Positions 9,234 to 17,131 of a DNA stretch of 64,000 nt are shown here, one piece after another; within the stretch, counting starts at the first letter, position 1, and each line of letters begins with the position of its first letter. The position numbers and the translations under genes were made by a program. Under the pieces are notes generated by a model. The model ran no database searches, was not told the origin of the DNA, and saw only the letters and a program-made list of their open reading frames with translations. The stretch comes from Flavobacterium caseinilyticum (GTDB taxonomy: Bacteria; Bacteroidota; Bacteroidia; Flavobacteriales; Flavobacteriaceae), in the NCBI RefSeq assembly GCF_004349085.1, contig NZ_SMFM01000009.1, forward strand, positions 62,001 through 126,000. Reading direction: 5' to 3'.

Positions 9234-9866
9234 TCAGTGTGGAGGATTTACGGATGTTGGTACTTCTCCTGATACTTTGTAACCTGTGGTATTAATAGCT
9301 TTTATGATAGCCTCTTTGTTCGTTTTACTATTGTCAAATTTTACAACTGCGATTCCTTCGTTGCTATTAGCAGAAACGGTTACAATTCCCGGTAATTTGT
9401 TTATTTCATTTTTAACGTGATCTTCGCAACTGGCACAAGTCATTCCACTCACATTAAATTTTACTTCTTGTATATTATCAGAAGAAACAACAATTAGCTG
9501 TTTGTCCGCTTTTGGATAAAAAACTTGTCCATAGTATGGGAAAGCCATCATTAAAAAAGTAAACACCGTTACAATGCCTAAAAACTTTTTAGTTTTCACA
9601 AATGGTATTTTATCCTCTTCTTCACAAGTACATTGTATTTCTTCGGTCGTTCGTGGTTTTAGTTTTTGAGTCCAAGCAAAGCCCAATACCAAAACAGTTA
9701 TTCCAATTAAGTAAGGGCGAAAAGGTTCTAACCACGAGAACGTTGATGCTACGCCAGAAGCTCCAGAAATAAGAGCTAAAACGGGCGTTATGCAACAAAG
9801 TGATGCTGTCACTGCTGATAAAATACTTGCTACAGCAAGTTTTCCTGATTTTGAATTTGTGTTCAT
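9234..9866 (-). CDS. merTP: MerT-MerP fusion mercuric transporter
   Basis: A 210-residue inner-membrane protein joining MerT to a MerP-like domain. Residues 1-120 have three hydrophobic segments with the MerT vicinal pair in helix 1 (SLCCITP, Cys24-Cys25) and a cytoplasmic-loop CTC (Cys79, Cys81). Residues ~133-205 form an HMA domain with GMTCASC (Cys144, Cys147), presumably on the periplasmic side. It takes up Hg(II) and hands it to MerA. Its ATG overlaps the regulator stop by 4 bp (ATGA), so translation is probably coupled. Just after the TGA stop the same frame continues for 12 codons (QTGHVCGLNGCK, then TAA), which looks like a lost Cys-containing tail. Confidence 0.92.
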   Translation of the reverse strand: MNTNSKSGKLAVASILSAVTASLCCITPVLALISGASGVASTFSWLEPFRPYLIGITVLVLGFAWTQKLKPRTTEEIQCTCEEEDKIPFVKTKKFLGIVTVFTFLMMAFPYYGQVFYPKADKQLIVVSSDNIQEVKFNVSGMTCASCEDHVKNEINKLPGIVTVSANSNEGIAVVKFDNSKTNKEAIIKAINTTGYKVSGEVPTSVNPPH

Positions 9867-10243
9867 ATGAGTTCTAAATTTGAATTTTGACTAATAATGT
9901 ATTTAAAAAAGGGACGAAGTATTTGTAATTGTTCTGATTTTAGAGAATAAAAAATAGTTTGGCCAGACCGTCTTGCTTCAATAACATTTCCGTCTTTCAT
10001 TTTGCGTAGATGTTGTGAAACGGCAGGAATACTCATTTCTAAAATATCGGCAAGGTCGCAAGGACAAAGTTCATTTTCTTCTTCAAGAAGAAACATTATT
10101 TTTAGTCGTACTTCATTGCCAGCTAATGCTAATAAACCACTCAATTGTTCAAAAGCGTTGCTGTTATTTTCTAATTTGTTTTTACAGGTATTGATTTGAT
10201 TTTTATCAGCCAAAACTCTTATACACGTTTGATTATTGTCCAT
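9863..10243 (-). CDS. ArsR/SmtB-family regulator of the mer operon
   Basis: A 126-residue dimeric winged-helix repressor. The recognition helix region is residues ~63-88 (DLADILEMSIPAVSQHLRKM). The CPC pair (Cys60, Cys62) just before the HTH matches the ArsR-type metal site, and Cys7 and Cys20 could complete a thiol site. Position as first gene of a merTP-merA operon implies Hg(II)-responsive derepression. This differs from the MerR-family activators of proteobacteria, so I give no merR symbol. A perfect palindrome over its promoter supports autoregulation. Arsenic or other thiophilic metals could also be sensed. Confidence 0.9.
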   Translation of the reverse strand: MDNNQTCIRVLADKNQINTCKNKLENNSNAFEQLSGLLALAGNEVRLKIMFLLEEENELCPCDLADILEMSIPAVSQHLRKMKDGNVIEARRSGQTIFYSLKSEQLQILRPFFKYIISQNSNLELI

Positions 10244-10272
10244 TGTTGTAATTGTTTAAATTGAATACTAAA

Positions 10273-10320
10273 CAAATGTAGTTAATTGTTTTATTATTTA
10301 AGCAAATGCTTAAATAATAA
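10273..10320 (-). promoter_or_regulatory. mer operon promoter with overlapping ArsR-type operator
   Basis: Read on the minus strand, a perfect Bacteroidota -7 element TACATTTG lies at 10273-10280 and a -33 TTG at 10303-10305, 22 bp apart, within the accepted range. The -33 triplet sits at the centre of a perfect 14-2-14 inverted repeat (10291-10304 and 10307-10320, half-site TGCTTAAATAATAA). A repressor bound there would block RNA polymerase. Transcription should start near 10266, about 23 bp before the ATG. Confidence 0.78.
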
Positions 10321-10385
10321 AAATAAGTTTAACATTTTACTTTGAAATGAATACTTCAATTTTTAAAGTAAATGATTTAGTATTG

Positions 10386-10470
10386 CTTTTCATTCAAACT
10401 GTACTCAAATTACCATCGGTAAATACTTTGACTTGAGTCATTATAAGCATTGACAAAGTGTTATTAGAGA
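10386..10470 (-). pseudogene. Fragment of a second multicopper oxidase gene (C-terminal barrel region)
   Basis: About 80 bp aligns with roughly three-quarters identity to 14660-14740, inside the C-terminal CopB-like part of the intact multicopper oxidase gene; shared runs include TTCAAACTGTA and TATAAGCATTG. Indels break the frame. It marks an older copper-oxidase copy between the mer operon and the cytochrome gene. Confidence 0.6.
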
Positions 10471-10732
10471 GAGGTGACGGTAATGGCAGGATGGAAAGAT
10501 CCTAAAACTCGTAATCGTTTTATGAAGTTAATCATTCCTACAGCATGATATATATTATTTATTTGTGGAAATAAAAAAATAAAAAATTCCAAGTTACATA
10601 CTTAAATAAATCGTAAATTTATATTAAATCACTGAAGAATAGTGTTTTATATCTAATTCAAGTGTTTTTTAGTAAAAAGTATCGAGAATTTGTATTTCGT
10701 TGATGGTTTAATTTAAAAACTAAAACAGAACT
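10471..10732. other. Degenerate intergenic sequence
   Basis: AT-rich. It contains an isolated 21-codon frame (10483-10548, MAGWKDPKTRNRFMKLIIPT...) with no initiation signals, most likely a gene remnant. No clear promoter was found for the cytochrome gene. Confidence 0.35.
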
Positions 10733-11341
10733 ATGAAAAAATCTAAACAATATGGTGAGTTCTTCAGTCACACTCTGTGTAAACTGCTCCGAACTGCCAA
10801 AATCGAGTTTGTAATCATTACCGCATTGATGTATGCACTGCTGATGCTTACTTCTTGCCGAAATTCCGAAAAAAACCAAGAACAAATTGAACAGAACCAC
10901 CCTCAACAAAAGGGAGAAGAAAATGACAACTATGGACATAGTGGGCATTCACAACAAATGAATGAAACGCGCAAATGGTTAAAACAGGAATTGGGCGAAA
11001 AATATAATCAGTCCGTATCTCTCGGCACAGAGGAACAACTTGCACAAGGTAAAGACATATTCACAAAATATTGTCTTACTTGTCATGGAAGTGGCGGTAA
11101 AGGCGATGGTCCTGGAGCAGCAACATTACAACCAAAGCCAGCCGATTTTACTGACCCTGAACATTCATCATTTTATTCAGATCAGGGGCGAATATACCTC
11201 ATAAAAAAAGGAATGAAGGGAACTGCAATGGCAGCATGGGAAAACATTTTAAGCGAAGAAGAAATCCTTTCGGTTTATGTTTATGTAAATTCTCTGAAAA
11301 ATTCAGGCGAAATGATGGAACACCAAGGGCAAAATCATTAG
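10733..11341 (+). CDS. Lipoprotein c-type cytochrome
   Basis: A 202-residue periplasmic cytochrome anchored by a lipobox (LLMLTSC, Cys42) after an unusually long N-terminus. Residues 63-75 are a His-rich linker (NDNYGHSGHSQQ). A single class I haem site, CLTCH (Cys114, Cys117, His118), is followed by GSGGKGDGPGAATLQPKPAD, typical of the cbb3_C/CccA-type cytochrome domain. A distal Met ligand is available in KKGMKGTAMAAW. It probably carries electrons in the periplasm. It heads a + strand group with a YceI-like protein and a broken DUF4136 gene. The start could be internal, since the first 20 residues are not signal-like. Confidence 0.85.
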   Translation: MKKSKQYGEFFSHTLCKLLRTAKIEFVIITALMYALLMLTSCRNSEKNQEQIEQNHPQQKGEENDNYGHSGHSQQMNETRKWLKQELGEKYNQSVSLGTEEQLAQGKDIFTKYCLTCHGSGGKGDGPGAATLQPKPADFTDPEHSSFYSDQGRIYLIKKGMKGTAMAAWENILSEEEILSVYVYVNSLKNSGEMMEHQGQNH

Positions 11342-11437
11342 GAAAATGAATGAAAAAAACATAAATAATTCAAATGATAATAACCGATTCAGAAAAGCAA
11401 TTACATACAAATATATTTCGCAATTAAGCAAAAAGTA

Positions 11438-11989
11438 ATGGCAAAAATTCTAAAAACAGTATGGATATGCACTATAGTATTACTACTATGGAGCTTTTCA
11501 GCTAAGGCACAGCAAAGATACCGAACCCGGGAAGGAAGTATAGAGGTTATTGGCTCGTACAGAGATTCCATAATAATAGCCTATAGCAATCGTTTGTTTG
11601 TTTTAATCAATTATGAAACTGCTGTAATGGAACTAACGTTTAATCCAGCTATTTTACGTACTAAAACAGATTCATTGAATGTGAAGCTTATCAACTCAAA
11701 CATGGGGCAGGTAGTCCTGAAAGGACAACTGAACATTCCTTACGTGGAGACATTACAACATCCAGATCACAAACTAAATTTTGAAGCTGAGTTGCATTTG
11801 AATGGAAAGGCGAAAAGAATATATATAAACGGATTGCTTATACACATTGCAAGTAACGAAACCATTTCCTGTTTACTTACACTCAACTTTAAATTGCGTT
11901 TAAGTGATTTTGGGATCGATTTGCCAGAAGGATGGAACAATGAAATAACGATACAAATTTTTCAGACTGTACTTAAGAAATCAAACTAA
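11438..11989 (+). CDS. YceI-like periplasmic protein
   Basis: A 183-residue exported protein (signal MAKILKTVWICTIVLLLWSF, cleavage near SAKAQ). The mature part is all-beta and resembles the YceI lipocalin-like fold: an early strand EGSIEVIGSY, mid-region LKGQLNIPYVETLQHPDHKL, and a late strand FKLRLSDFGIDLPEG. YceI proteins bind isoprenoid or other hydrophobic ligands and are often found next to periplasmic cytochromes, as here (96 bp after the cytochrome). The match is by eye and distant, so this could be another small beta-barrel family. Confidence 0.6.
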   Translation: MAKILKTVWICTIVLLLWSFSAKAQQRYRTREGSIEVIGSYRDSIIIAYSNRLFVLINYETAVMELTFNPAILRTKTDSLNVKLINSNMGQVVLKGQLNIPYVETLQHPDHKLNFEAELHLNGKAKRIYINGLLIHIASNETISCLLTLNFKLRLSDFGIDLPEGWNNEITIQIFQTVLKKSN

Positions 11990-12054
11990 TGAAATCCATT
12001 CAAATCAAATAACAATAGCTTCACTAAGAAAGTGTTGCATAAAAAAATAGAAAC

Positions 12055-12688
12055 ATGAAAACACATAGAAAATTATTTAACTATTTAATTGGTCTTCTTT
12101 TCCTCGCTATTGCCGGATGCGGGGTTTATACGAAAATCACTTCCGATTATGATCGCAGTGTTGATTTTACAAAATACAAAACGTTTGCGTGGCTACCGAA
12201 TAAAGACACAGCTCAAGGCGAATACAATAATCAGATTATTCGCAACAATACACGCAACTATTTCACTCATTGCATGGGAGAGAGAGGATACAAAATAAGC
12301 ATTGATACACCGGATGTTTTTTCTTGACTTAGTTATCACTGCCGTTAAAAAGGAGAAATCAGTCAGTACTCCTGGTTACACTTATCCTTCGGGTTGGTAT
12401 TATCACAACCCCTATTACTATCATTATCCCAGCAATCACTATTACCTCCATCACTATAATTACAACTATACCACTTATGTAACCCAAAAGGTCGAATATA
12501 CAGAAGGCGCAATCACGCTGAATATAATTGACAGGAAACTGAATAAACTTGTATGGACAGGAACTGCTAAAGGGGATTTATATGACCCATCTTATATTGG
12601 GGATAACTTACATCCTGCTGTGTATGACATTCTTGATAATTATCCCATAAAACCTATTAATGGACACAAGCGTCCGAAAAAAAATTAG
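12055..12688 (+). pseudogene. DUF4136 lipoprotein gene with a single-base frameshift
   Basis: The 5' part encodes a lipoprotein signal (lipobox AIAGC) and the DUF4136 hallmark YDRSVDFTKYKTFAWLP. Translation stops after DVFS at 12327-12329. Removing one T from the T6 run at 12317-12322 restores DVFLDLVITAVKKEK and an uninterrupted reading to 12688, including a Tyr/His-rich segment (HNPYYYHYPSNHYY) and the family's C-terminal region. So one extra T in a homopolymer inactivated the gene, or this is a sequencing error or phase-variable tract. The family is of unknown function and membrane-anchored. Confidence 0.85.
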
Positions 12689-12770
12689 ATTCTCTATTGG
12701 TAATGAATTAAACAACAGACCAAGAAAAATTAATGAATATAAATCTTTTTCACAATATATTTTCAGTAAC

Positions 12771-12807
12771 GAACTTACATTAGGTTCTTAAATCTAACAG
12801 TAAGTTC
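12771..12807. terminator. Hairpin between convergent genes
   Basis: GAACTTAC (12771-12778) pairs with GTAAGTTC (12800-12807), and an inner TTAG/CTAA extends it. It lies between the convergent DUF4136 and universal stress genes and could terminate both transcripts. Confidence 0.45.
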
Positions 12808-12857
12808 AATAATACCGTACTACAAAATGGAAATGTGTTTGTCCATTGTTAAGTTTT

Positions 12858-13301
12858 TTATTTACGAACAATTTCTACCGAACATTTTGCATGTAACGCA
12901 ACTGAATGCGAAACAGAGCCTAAAACAAAACGCTCGATTGCTCCATATCCGTGTGAACCAACTATAATCAAATCGGCTTTAAATTTTTCGGCTTCGTTAA
13001 GTATTACACTTTTTGGTGAACCTGCAACTATTTTTGTGGTTACTAACAGATTTGGATTTTTATTTTCAAGAATTTCGGCTGCACTTTTTGCATTTTTTTC
13101 TGCATTTTTAAATGCGTTTTCATCAAATTTCGCATTGTATTCGTGAGAAACACCCATTGGTTCTAAAGTGTTTAAAATGGAGGTAATTTCATATGCGGCA
13201 AGAATGCACACTTCGGTTTTGGGCGGAAATGGCCTGTTGGCAATTTCATTAATTGCTGTTTTACTATATTTTGAACCATCGGTTGCTAGTAGAATTTTCA
13301 T
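12858..13301 (-). CDS. Universal stress protein (UspA family)
   Basis: A 147-residue cytoplasmic protein from ATG 13301, preceded by GGAG; the frame is open further upstream but that codes for nothing family-like. [17 protein letters not shown] is the Usp N-terminal strand. The ATP-binding loop is present as [20 protein letters not shown] (G-2x-G-9x-G-S type) near the C-terminus. Usp proteins help cells survive stress; the substrate is unknown. The start codon overlaps the stop of a tiny HMBD gene (ATGA), which links it translationally to metal response. Confidence 0.92.
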   Translation of the reverse strand: MKILLATDGSKYSKTAINEIANRPFPPKTEVCILAAYEITSILNTLEPMGVSHEYNAKFDENAFKNAEKNAKSAAEILENKNPNLLVTTKIVAGSPKSVILNEAEKFKADLIIVGSHGYGAIERFVLGSVSHSVALHAKCSVEIVRK

Positions 13302-13405
13302 TCTTTTTTCTCCATTAAATTCATTCCGCATTTGGGACATTTTCCGGGTTTATCCGAAGTAACTTCTGGGTGCATGGGGCAGGTATACGTTTTTTGAGTT
13401 TCCAT
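13298..13405 (-). CDS. Stand-alone 35-residue heavy-metal-binding domain (HMBD) peptide
   Basis: [20 protein letters not shown] continues as [15 protein letters not shown], so the whole product is one HMBD ([10 protein letters not shown]6-GKCPKCGM) without signal peptide or other domain. The same module occurs at the N-termini of the multicopper oxidase, copper ATPase and RND adaptors here. A Cys-x13-Cys-x2-Cys set and the His-Pro give a compact Cu/Zn-type site; being leaderless, it should act in the cytoplasm. The 4-bp overlap with the usp start (13298-13301) indicates coupled translation and argues that it is a real gene. Confidence 0.8.
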   Translation of the reverse strand: METQKTYTCPMHPEVTSDKPGKCPKCGMNLMEKKE

Positions 13406-13438
13406 TTTTTTTATATTTTAATGTTGTTTGTATTTGTA

Positions 13439-13861
13439 TTATTTGGACATATCCATATTTTTATCCATTCCAGTCATTTTGTGTGATTGCATTTTTTTAT
13501 CATTCATCATATCCATCATTTTAGGATTATCCATCATCGATTTACACATTTCAGACATCATCGTAGTATCTGTTTTAGATGCTTCCATCATTTCGGTCAT
13601 CATTCCTTTCATCATAGCTGGATTATCCTTCATCATTTTCATCATATTTTCGTGATTTGTCATCATCATTTTTCCTTTACTACTGTTCATCATTGCTTGC
13701 ATCATATCTTTAGACATATCGCTATTGTTAGCAATAGTATCCATAATTGCCTTTTTTGTATCTGAATTTGAAAGAATTTGATTTACATCAGTTTTGGATT
13801 GGCACGATGTAAACAAACCAATCGATACAATAATTAATGTGATTTTTTGTAATGTTTTCAT
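13439..13861 (-). CDS. Met-rich lipoprotein, probable periplasmic copper/silver binder
   Basis: A 140-residue protein with a type II signal (LIIVSIGLFTSC, Cys20). The mature chain is very methionine-rich, with many MM pairs (NHENMMKMMKDNPAMMKGMM, SEMCKSMMDNPKMMDMMNDK) in an amphipathic helical pattern. Clustered thioether ligands bind Cu(I)/Ag(I) in the oxidising periplasm, as in the Met-rich segments of CopA/PcoA, CopK and CusF-type proteins. No catalytic motif is present. It lies between the Csp-like gene and the HMBD-usp pair, all on the same strand. Its copper role is inferred from composition and neighbours. Confidence 0.75.
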   Translation of the reverse strand: MKTLQKITLIIVSIGLFTSCQSKTDVNQILSNSDTKKAIMDTIANNSDMSKDMMQAMMNSSKGKMMMTNHENMMKMMKDNPAMMKGMMTEMMEASKTDTTMMSEMCKSMMDNPKMMDMMNDKKMQSHKMTGMDKNMDMSK

Positions 13862-13947
13862 AGTTTATAATTTTGATTGTTTAAAATCTCTTAAATAATT
13901 CCTCTAAACGAAACTTTATTTAAGAGATTGAAATACTCACATTTTAC

Positions 13948-14295
13948 TCATTTTACGGTGCTTAACTTACTCATATTACTGCACTCAACAGCACATTTTC
14001 GACAGGATTCCGCACAATTTTTGCAATGCTCCATGTGTGCATGTTTTTCACATTCTTCGGCGCAAGCTGTACAAATTTCGGCGCATAATTTGCAGATTTT
14101 TTCCGTAAACTCACTTCCGCTTGCCATAGCCTGCATTGCAAATAAACAAATAGCTGCACAATCATGATCTAGTTTTATGCAACGCGCTAACATTTTTACG
14201 TCTTGCTCATTCAAGCATTCACTTTCGCAATGCGAACATTCTACTGCACATTCTGAACATGCATCGATACAATCTTTAAATTTTTGATGACTCAT
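13948..14295 (-). CDS. Four-helix-bundle copper-storage-like protein (Csp/DUF326 type)
   Basis: A 115-residue protein with about 20 cysteines, mostly in CxxxC or CxxC spacing along helices (FKDCIDACSECAVECSHCES, ICKLCAEICTACAEECEKHA, HCKNCAESCRKCAVEC). This is the pattern of Csp proteins, whose helix bundle core is lined with thiolates that store many Cu(I) ions. It has no signal peptide, like the cytosolic Csp3 subgroup. A second copy lies at 25401-25706. The hallmark helices LDHDCAAICLFAMQAMASGS also match the DUF326 pattern. Confidence 0.88.
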   Translation of the reverse strand: MSHQKFKDCIDACSECAVECSHCESECLNEQDVKMLARCIKLDHDCAAICLFAMQAMASGSEFTEKICKLCAEICTACAEECEKHAHMEHCKNCAESCRKCAVECSNMSKLSTVK

Positions 14296-14445
14296 CTTTT
14301 TTAAATTTAAATTGCGAATTAATTTTCGCAGTTTAAAGGTAGCTTTTTAACTTGAAAAAGTATTGTGAAATTCTAATAAAAATTATATAATTCACACATT
14401 ATCAGGAATGTATATTGGTTTGTAAAAAATGTAATTGCAAAAAAA

Positions 14446-14473
14446 GGACGCTTGTCTTTTAGAACAAGCATCC
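14446..14473 (-). terminator. Hairpin downstream of the multicopper oxidase gene
   Basis: GGACGCTTGT (14446-14455) and ACAAGCATCC (14464-14473) form a 10-bp stem with one C-A mismatch and an 8-nt loop. On the minus strand it is followed by TTTTTTTGC. It probably ends the 17.1-14.5 kb transcript. Confidence 0.65.
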
Positions 14474-14500
14474 TCCATACAAATTTGAAATTTGAGTTTC

Positions 14501-17092
14501 TTAATAATTAAAAGTAGCACCTAATCCCATTCCCATATCACTATCATAGTGTGTAGTGATTCCAAAGTTTCTTTTGACAATGTAGCGTAAACCTGCCATA
14601 TATTCTTTGTCGGTATTCCACATTAAATTCATTCGTAGTCTTTTTGAAACTGGAATGTCTTTTCGTTCAAACTGTAAACGTACATTTCCGTCGGTAAAAA
14701 CTTCGGCTTGAGCGACTATAAGCATTGGTAATGTGTAATTAACCCCTGCACTAAAAACAGCTCTGTTGTCTTTGGTATTGGTTTGCCCAAAAAGATTTCT
14801 TTCTTGATTGTCTATTCCCCCTTTTCTATATCTCCAATCAAAACCTATAAAAGGCATTAACCATTGCATTTTTCCAATGTATCTTCCAATATGAGTTTCG
14901 GTTTCATAACCGTGCATATCATTGTATCCTAATCTCCATTCTGTTCCAATACTCCAACGTGTACTTTGATACATAGCTTCTCCATCGTTTCCGTTTGTTG
15001 CAAAATCATTTTCTGCCATAAAGTGAAAAGCTCTATCGTCAGCAAACAATTTTCGTCGTGCTAATTTAGGATCTGGTATTTCGGGATTTGGTGCTTGGTT
15101 TTCATAACTAAAAACCCTGCCCATTCCGCTCATCATGTGATACAAAATATGACAATGGAAAAACCAATCGCCTTCTACATTGGCATTAAATTCGAATACA
15201 TCGGTTTCCATTGGCATTATATCCACAACGTTTTTTAGAGGAGCATAATCCTCTTGACCATTTAATAGTCTAAAATCGTGACCGTGCAAGTGCATTGGGT
15301 GTCGCATCATAGAATTGTTGTGAATTGTGATGCGAACATTTTCGCCTTTTTTAATTAATATTTTATCCGCTTCGGAAACCACTTTGTTGTCTAAACTCCA
15401 AACATAACGGTTCATATTTCCTGTCAATTCAAATTTTAATTCTCTTACTGGTGCATCTTTAGGAAGTATCGTTTTAGTTGGCGATTTTAACATTGCATAA
15501 TTTAAGGTAGTAATATCCGAAAGCGCATTACTATTATAATCGGCTTCGGTCATTTTCATATCCTTCATTTTTTTATCGCTTTTCTTTTTTTGTTCTCCGG
15601 TAATTTCTGGGTACATTACTACATTCATATCCATTTGATTGTAGGACATATTCATTCCCATATCGTCTAAATCGCCGTTCATTTTCATCATCCCATTCAT
15701 CATTTTCATTCCCTCAAAATATTTAAGCTTGGGAAGAGGTGTAATAAGTTGTTTGATACCATCCCCAATAAAATAAGAAGCTGAATACAATCTATCTTCG
15801 GTGGTGGCTAAAAATTCAAAAGCAGTTTTATCGGCAGGAATAGTAACTAGAACATCGTAAGTTTCAGAAACACCAACAATTAATCGATCTACTTCTACAG
15901 GTTCTACATCGTTACCGTCATTTGCAACTACCGTTATTTTTCCACCGGCATAAGTAAGCCAAAAATAGGAAGAAGCCCCACCATTAGATACGCGTAAACG
16001 TACTTTATCACCTGCTTTTAAAGGTTTTCCATCAATACTTTTCACATCCGTACTTTGCTTACCATTCATAAGGATTTTATCGTAAAATACATCGCTTACA
16101 TCCATTGCATTCATCCTTTTCCATTCATTTTTTAATTTAACACCTAAATAACCTTGCTTTATGGCTTCTGTATAACTTTGGGTTGTTCCTTTTTTGATTG
16201 CTGGATAATCGTTTGCGTTGTGCAACATTCTATGTACATTTTTTGGATTTAGATCTGTCCATTCGCTCAATACTATAGGAACGGTTGGCAAATCATCAAT
16301 ACCCTTTCTAAAAGTTAGATCATCCGTTTTTTTATTCATAATAAATGAACCATACATTCCGATTTGTTCTTGCAATCCTGAATGGCTGTGGTACCAATGT
16401 GTTCCTTGTTGGATAATCGGAAATGTATATTTGTGTGTCGTGTTGGGCTTTATTGGCATTTGTGTTAAGTTTGGCACACCATCTTCTTTGTTAGGTAAAA
16501 ACAAACCGTGCCAATGCAACGATGTTTCTTCATCCAGTTCATTATGTACATAAATTTCAGCGGTATCGCCTTCGGTAAATGTAAGTGTAGGCATCGGTAT
16601 TTGTCCGTTTACAGCAATGGCTCTTTTAGGTTTACCTGTAAAATTTACGATGGTGTCTCGCACATATAAATCGTAACGCACTGTTCTTGGTGGTGTGTTG
16701 TTTTCAATTTTAGTTACGGTTTCTAGAGTTGCTTTTGTCATATCCATAATGCTCATATTATGATTTTGATGTGAAGCATTAGCATCCGTTTTCATATTGT
16801 CCATGCTACCCTTCTTTTCAGAAGTCTTTTTCATGGGAATTTGCATTTCATCATGCTTCTTCACCACCGTTTTTTTACCCGTTTTAGCTTTCTCCTTTAT
16901 CAACGTCATTCCGCATTTAGGACATTTTCCCGGTTTGTCAGCGTGAATTTCGGGGTGCATTGAGCAGGTATACGTTGTGGGCTGCACCTTTTGCGCCTTT
17001 TCCTTTTTTGACATATCCATACCTTTCATATCCTGTGCATGGGCAAAGGAATAAATAGACATGATGAATATTAATACTATAATTTTTTTCAT
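14501..17092 (-). CDS. CopA/PcoA-type multicopper oxidase with HMBD and C-terminal CopB-like domain
   Basis: An 863-residue exported protein (signal MKKIIVLIFIMSIYSFAHAQ). Next comes an HMBD ([20 protein letters not shown], Cys43/57/60), then a Met/Lys-rich linker. The oxidase follows, with all four copper-ligand motifs: HWHG, HWYHSHSG, HPMHLHGHDF, and the T1-containing HCHILYHMMSGM. A Met-rich insert (MKMMNGMMKMNGDLDDMGMN) lies between. The last ~200 residues (from RRKLFADDRAFHF) look like a CopB/PcoB outer-membrane barrel repeat, so PcoA- and PcoB-like functions appear fused. It would oxidise and detoxify periplasmic Cu(I). The closely packed DUF305 gene upstream suggests one operon. Confidence 0.93.
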   Translation of the reverse strand: MKKIIVLIFIMSIYSFAHAQDMKGMDMSKKEKAQKVQPTTYTCSMHPEIHADKPGKCPKCGMTLIKEKAKTGKKTVVKKHDEMQIPMKKTSEKKGSMDNMKTDANASHQNHNMSIMDMTKATLETVTKIENNTPPRTVRYDLYVRDTIVNFTGKPKRAIAVNGQIPMPTLTFTEGDTAEIYVHNELDEETSLHWHGLFLPNKEDGVPNLTQMPIKPNTTHKYTFPIIQQGTHWYHSHSGLQEQIGMYGSFIMNKKTDDLTFRKGIDDLPTVPIVLSEWTDLNPKNVHRMLHNANDYPAIKKGTTQSYTEAIKQGYLGVKLKNEWKRMNAMDVSDVFYDKILMNGKQSTDVKSIDGKPLKAGDKVRLRVSNGGASSYFWLTYAGGKITVVANDGNDVEPVEVDRLIVGVSETYDVLVTIPADKTAFEFLATTEDRLYSASYFIGDGIKQLITPLPKLKYFEGMKMMNGMMKMNGDLDDMGMNMSYNQMDMNVVMYPEITGEQKKKSDKKMKDMKMTEADYNSNALSDITTLNYAMLKSPTKTILPKDAPVRELKFELTGNMNRYVWSLDNKVVSEADKILIKKGENVRITIHNNSMMRHPMHLHGHDFRLLNGQEDYAPLKNVVDIMPMETDVFEFNANVEGDWFFHCHILYHMMSGMGRVFSYENQAPNPEIPDPKLARRKLFADDRAFHFMAENDFATNGNDGEAMYQSTRWSIGTEWRLGYNDMHGYETETHIGRYIGKMQWLMPFIGFDWRYRKGGIDNQERNLFGQTNTKDNRAVFSAGVNYTLPMLIVAQAEVFTDGNVRLQFERKDIPVSKRLRMNLMWNTDKEYMAGLRYIVKRNFGITTHYDSDMGMGLGATFNY

Positions 17093-17131
17093 TTTTTTAA
17101 GTTTAAAATTGATTTACAAATTATTTTGGAG

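Noticed and set aside
9234..9236. Selenocysteine at the merTP UGA
   Set aside because: No downstream SECIS-like structure seen and no selenium genes in the window; loss of a tail is simpler.
10483..10548. 21-codon frame MAGWKDPKTRNRFMKLIIPT...
   Set aside because: Protein-like but no start signals and no context; treated as a remnant and not called as a gene.
13487..13765. His/Phe-rich + strand frame opposite the Met-rich lipoprotein
   Set aside because: It is the complement of repeated ATG codons of the real minus-strand gene.
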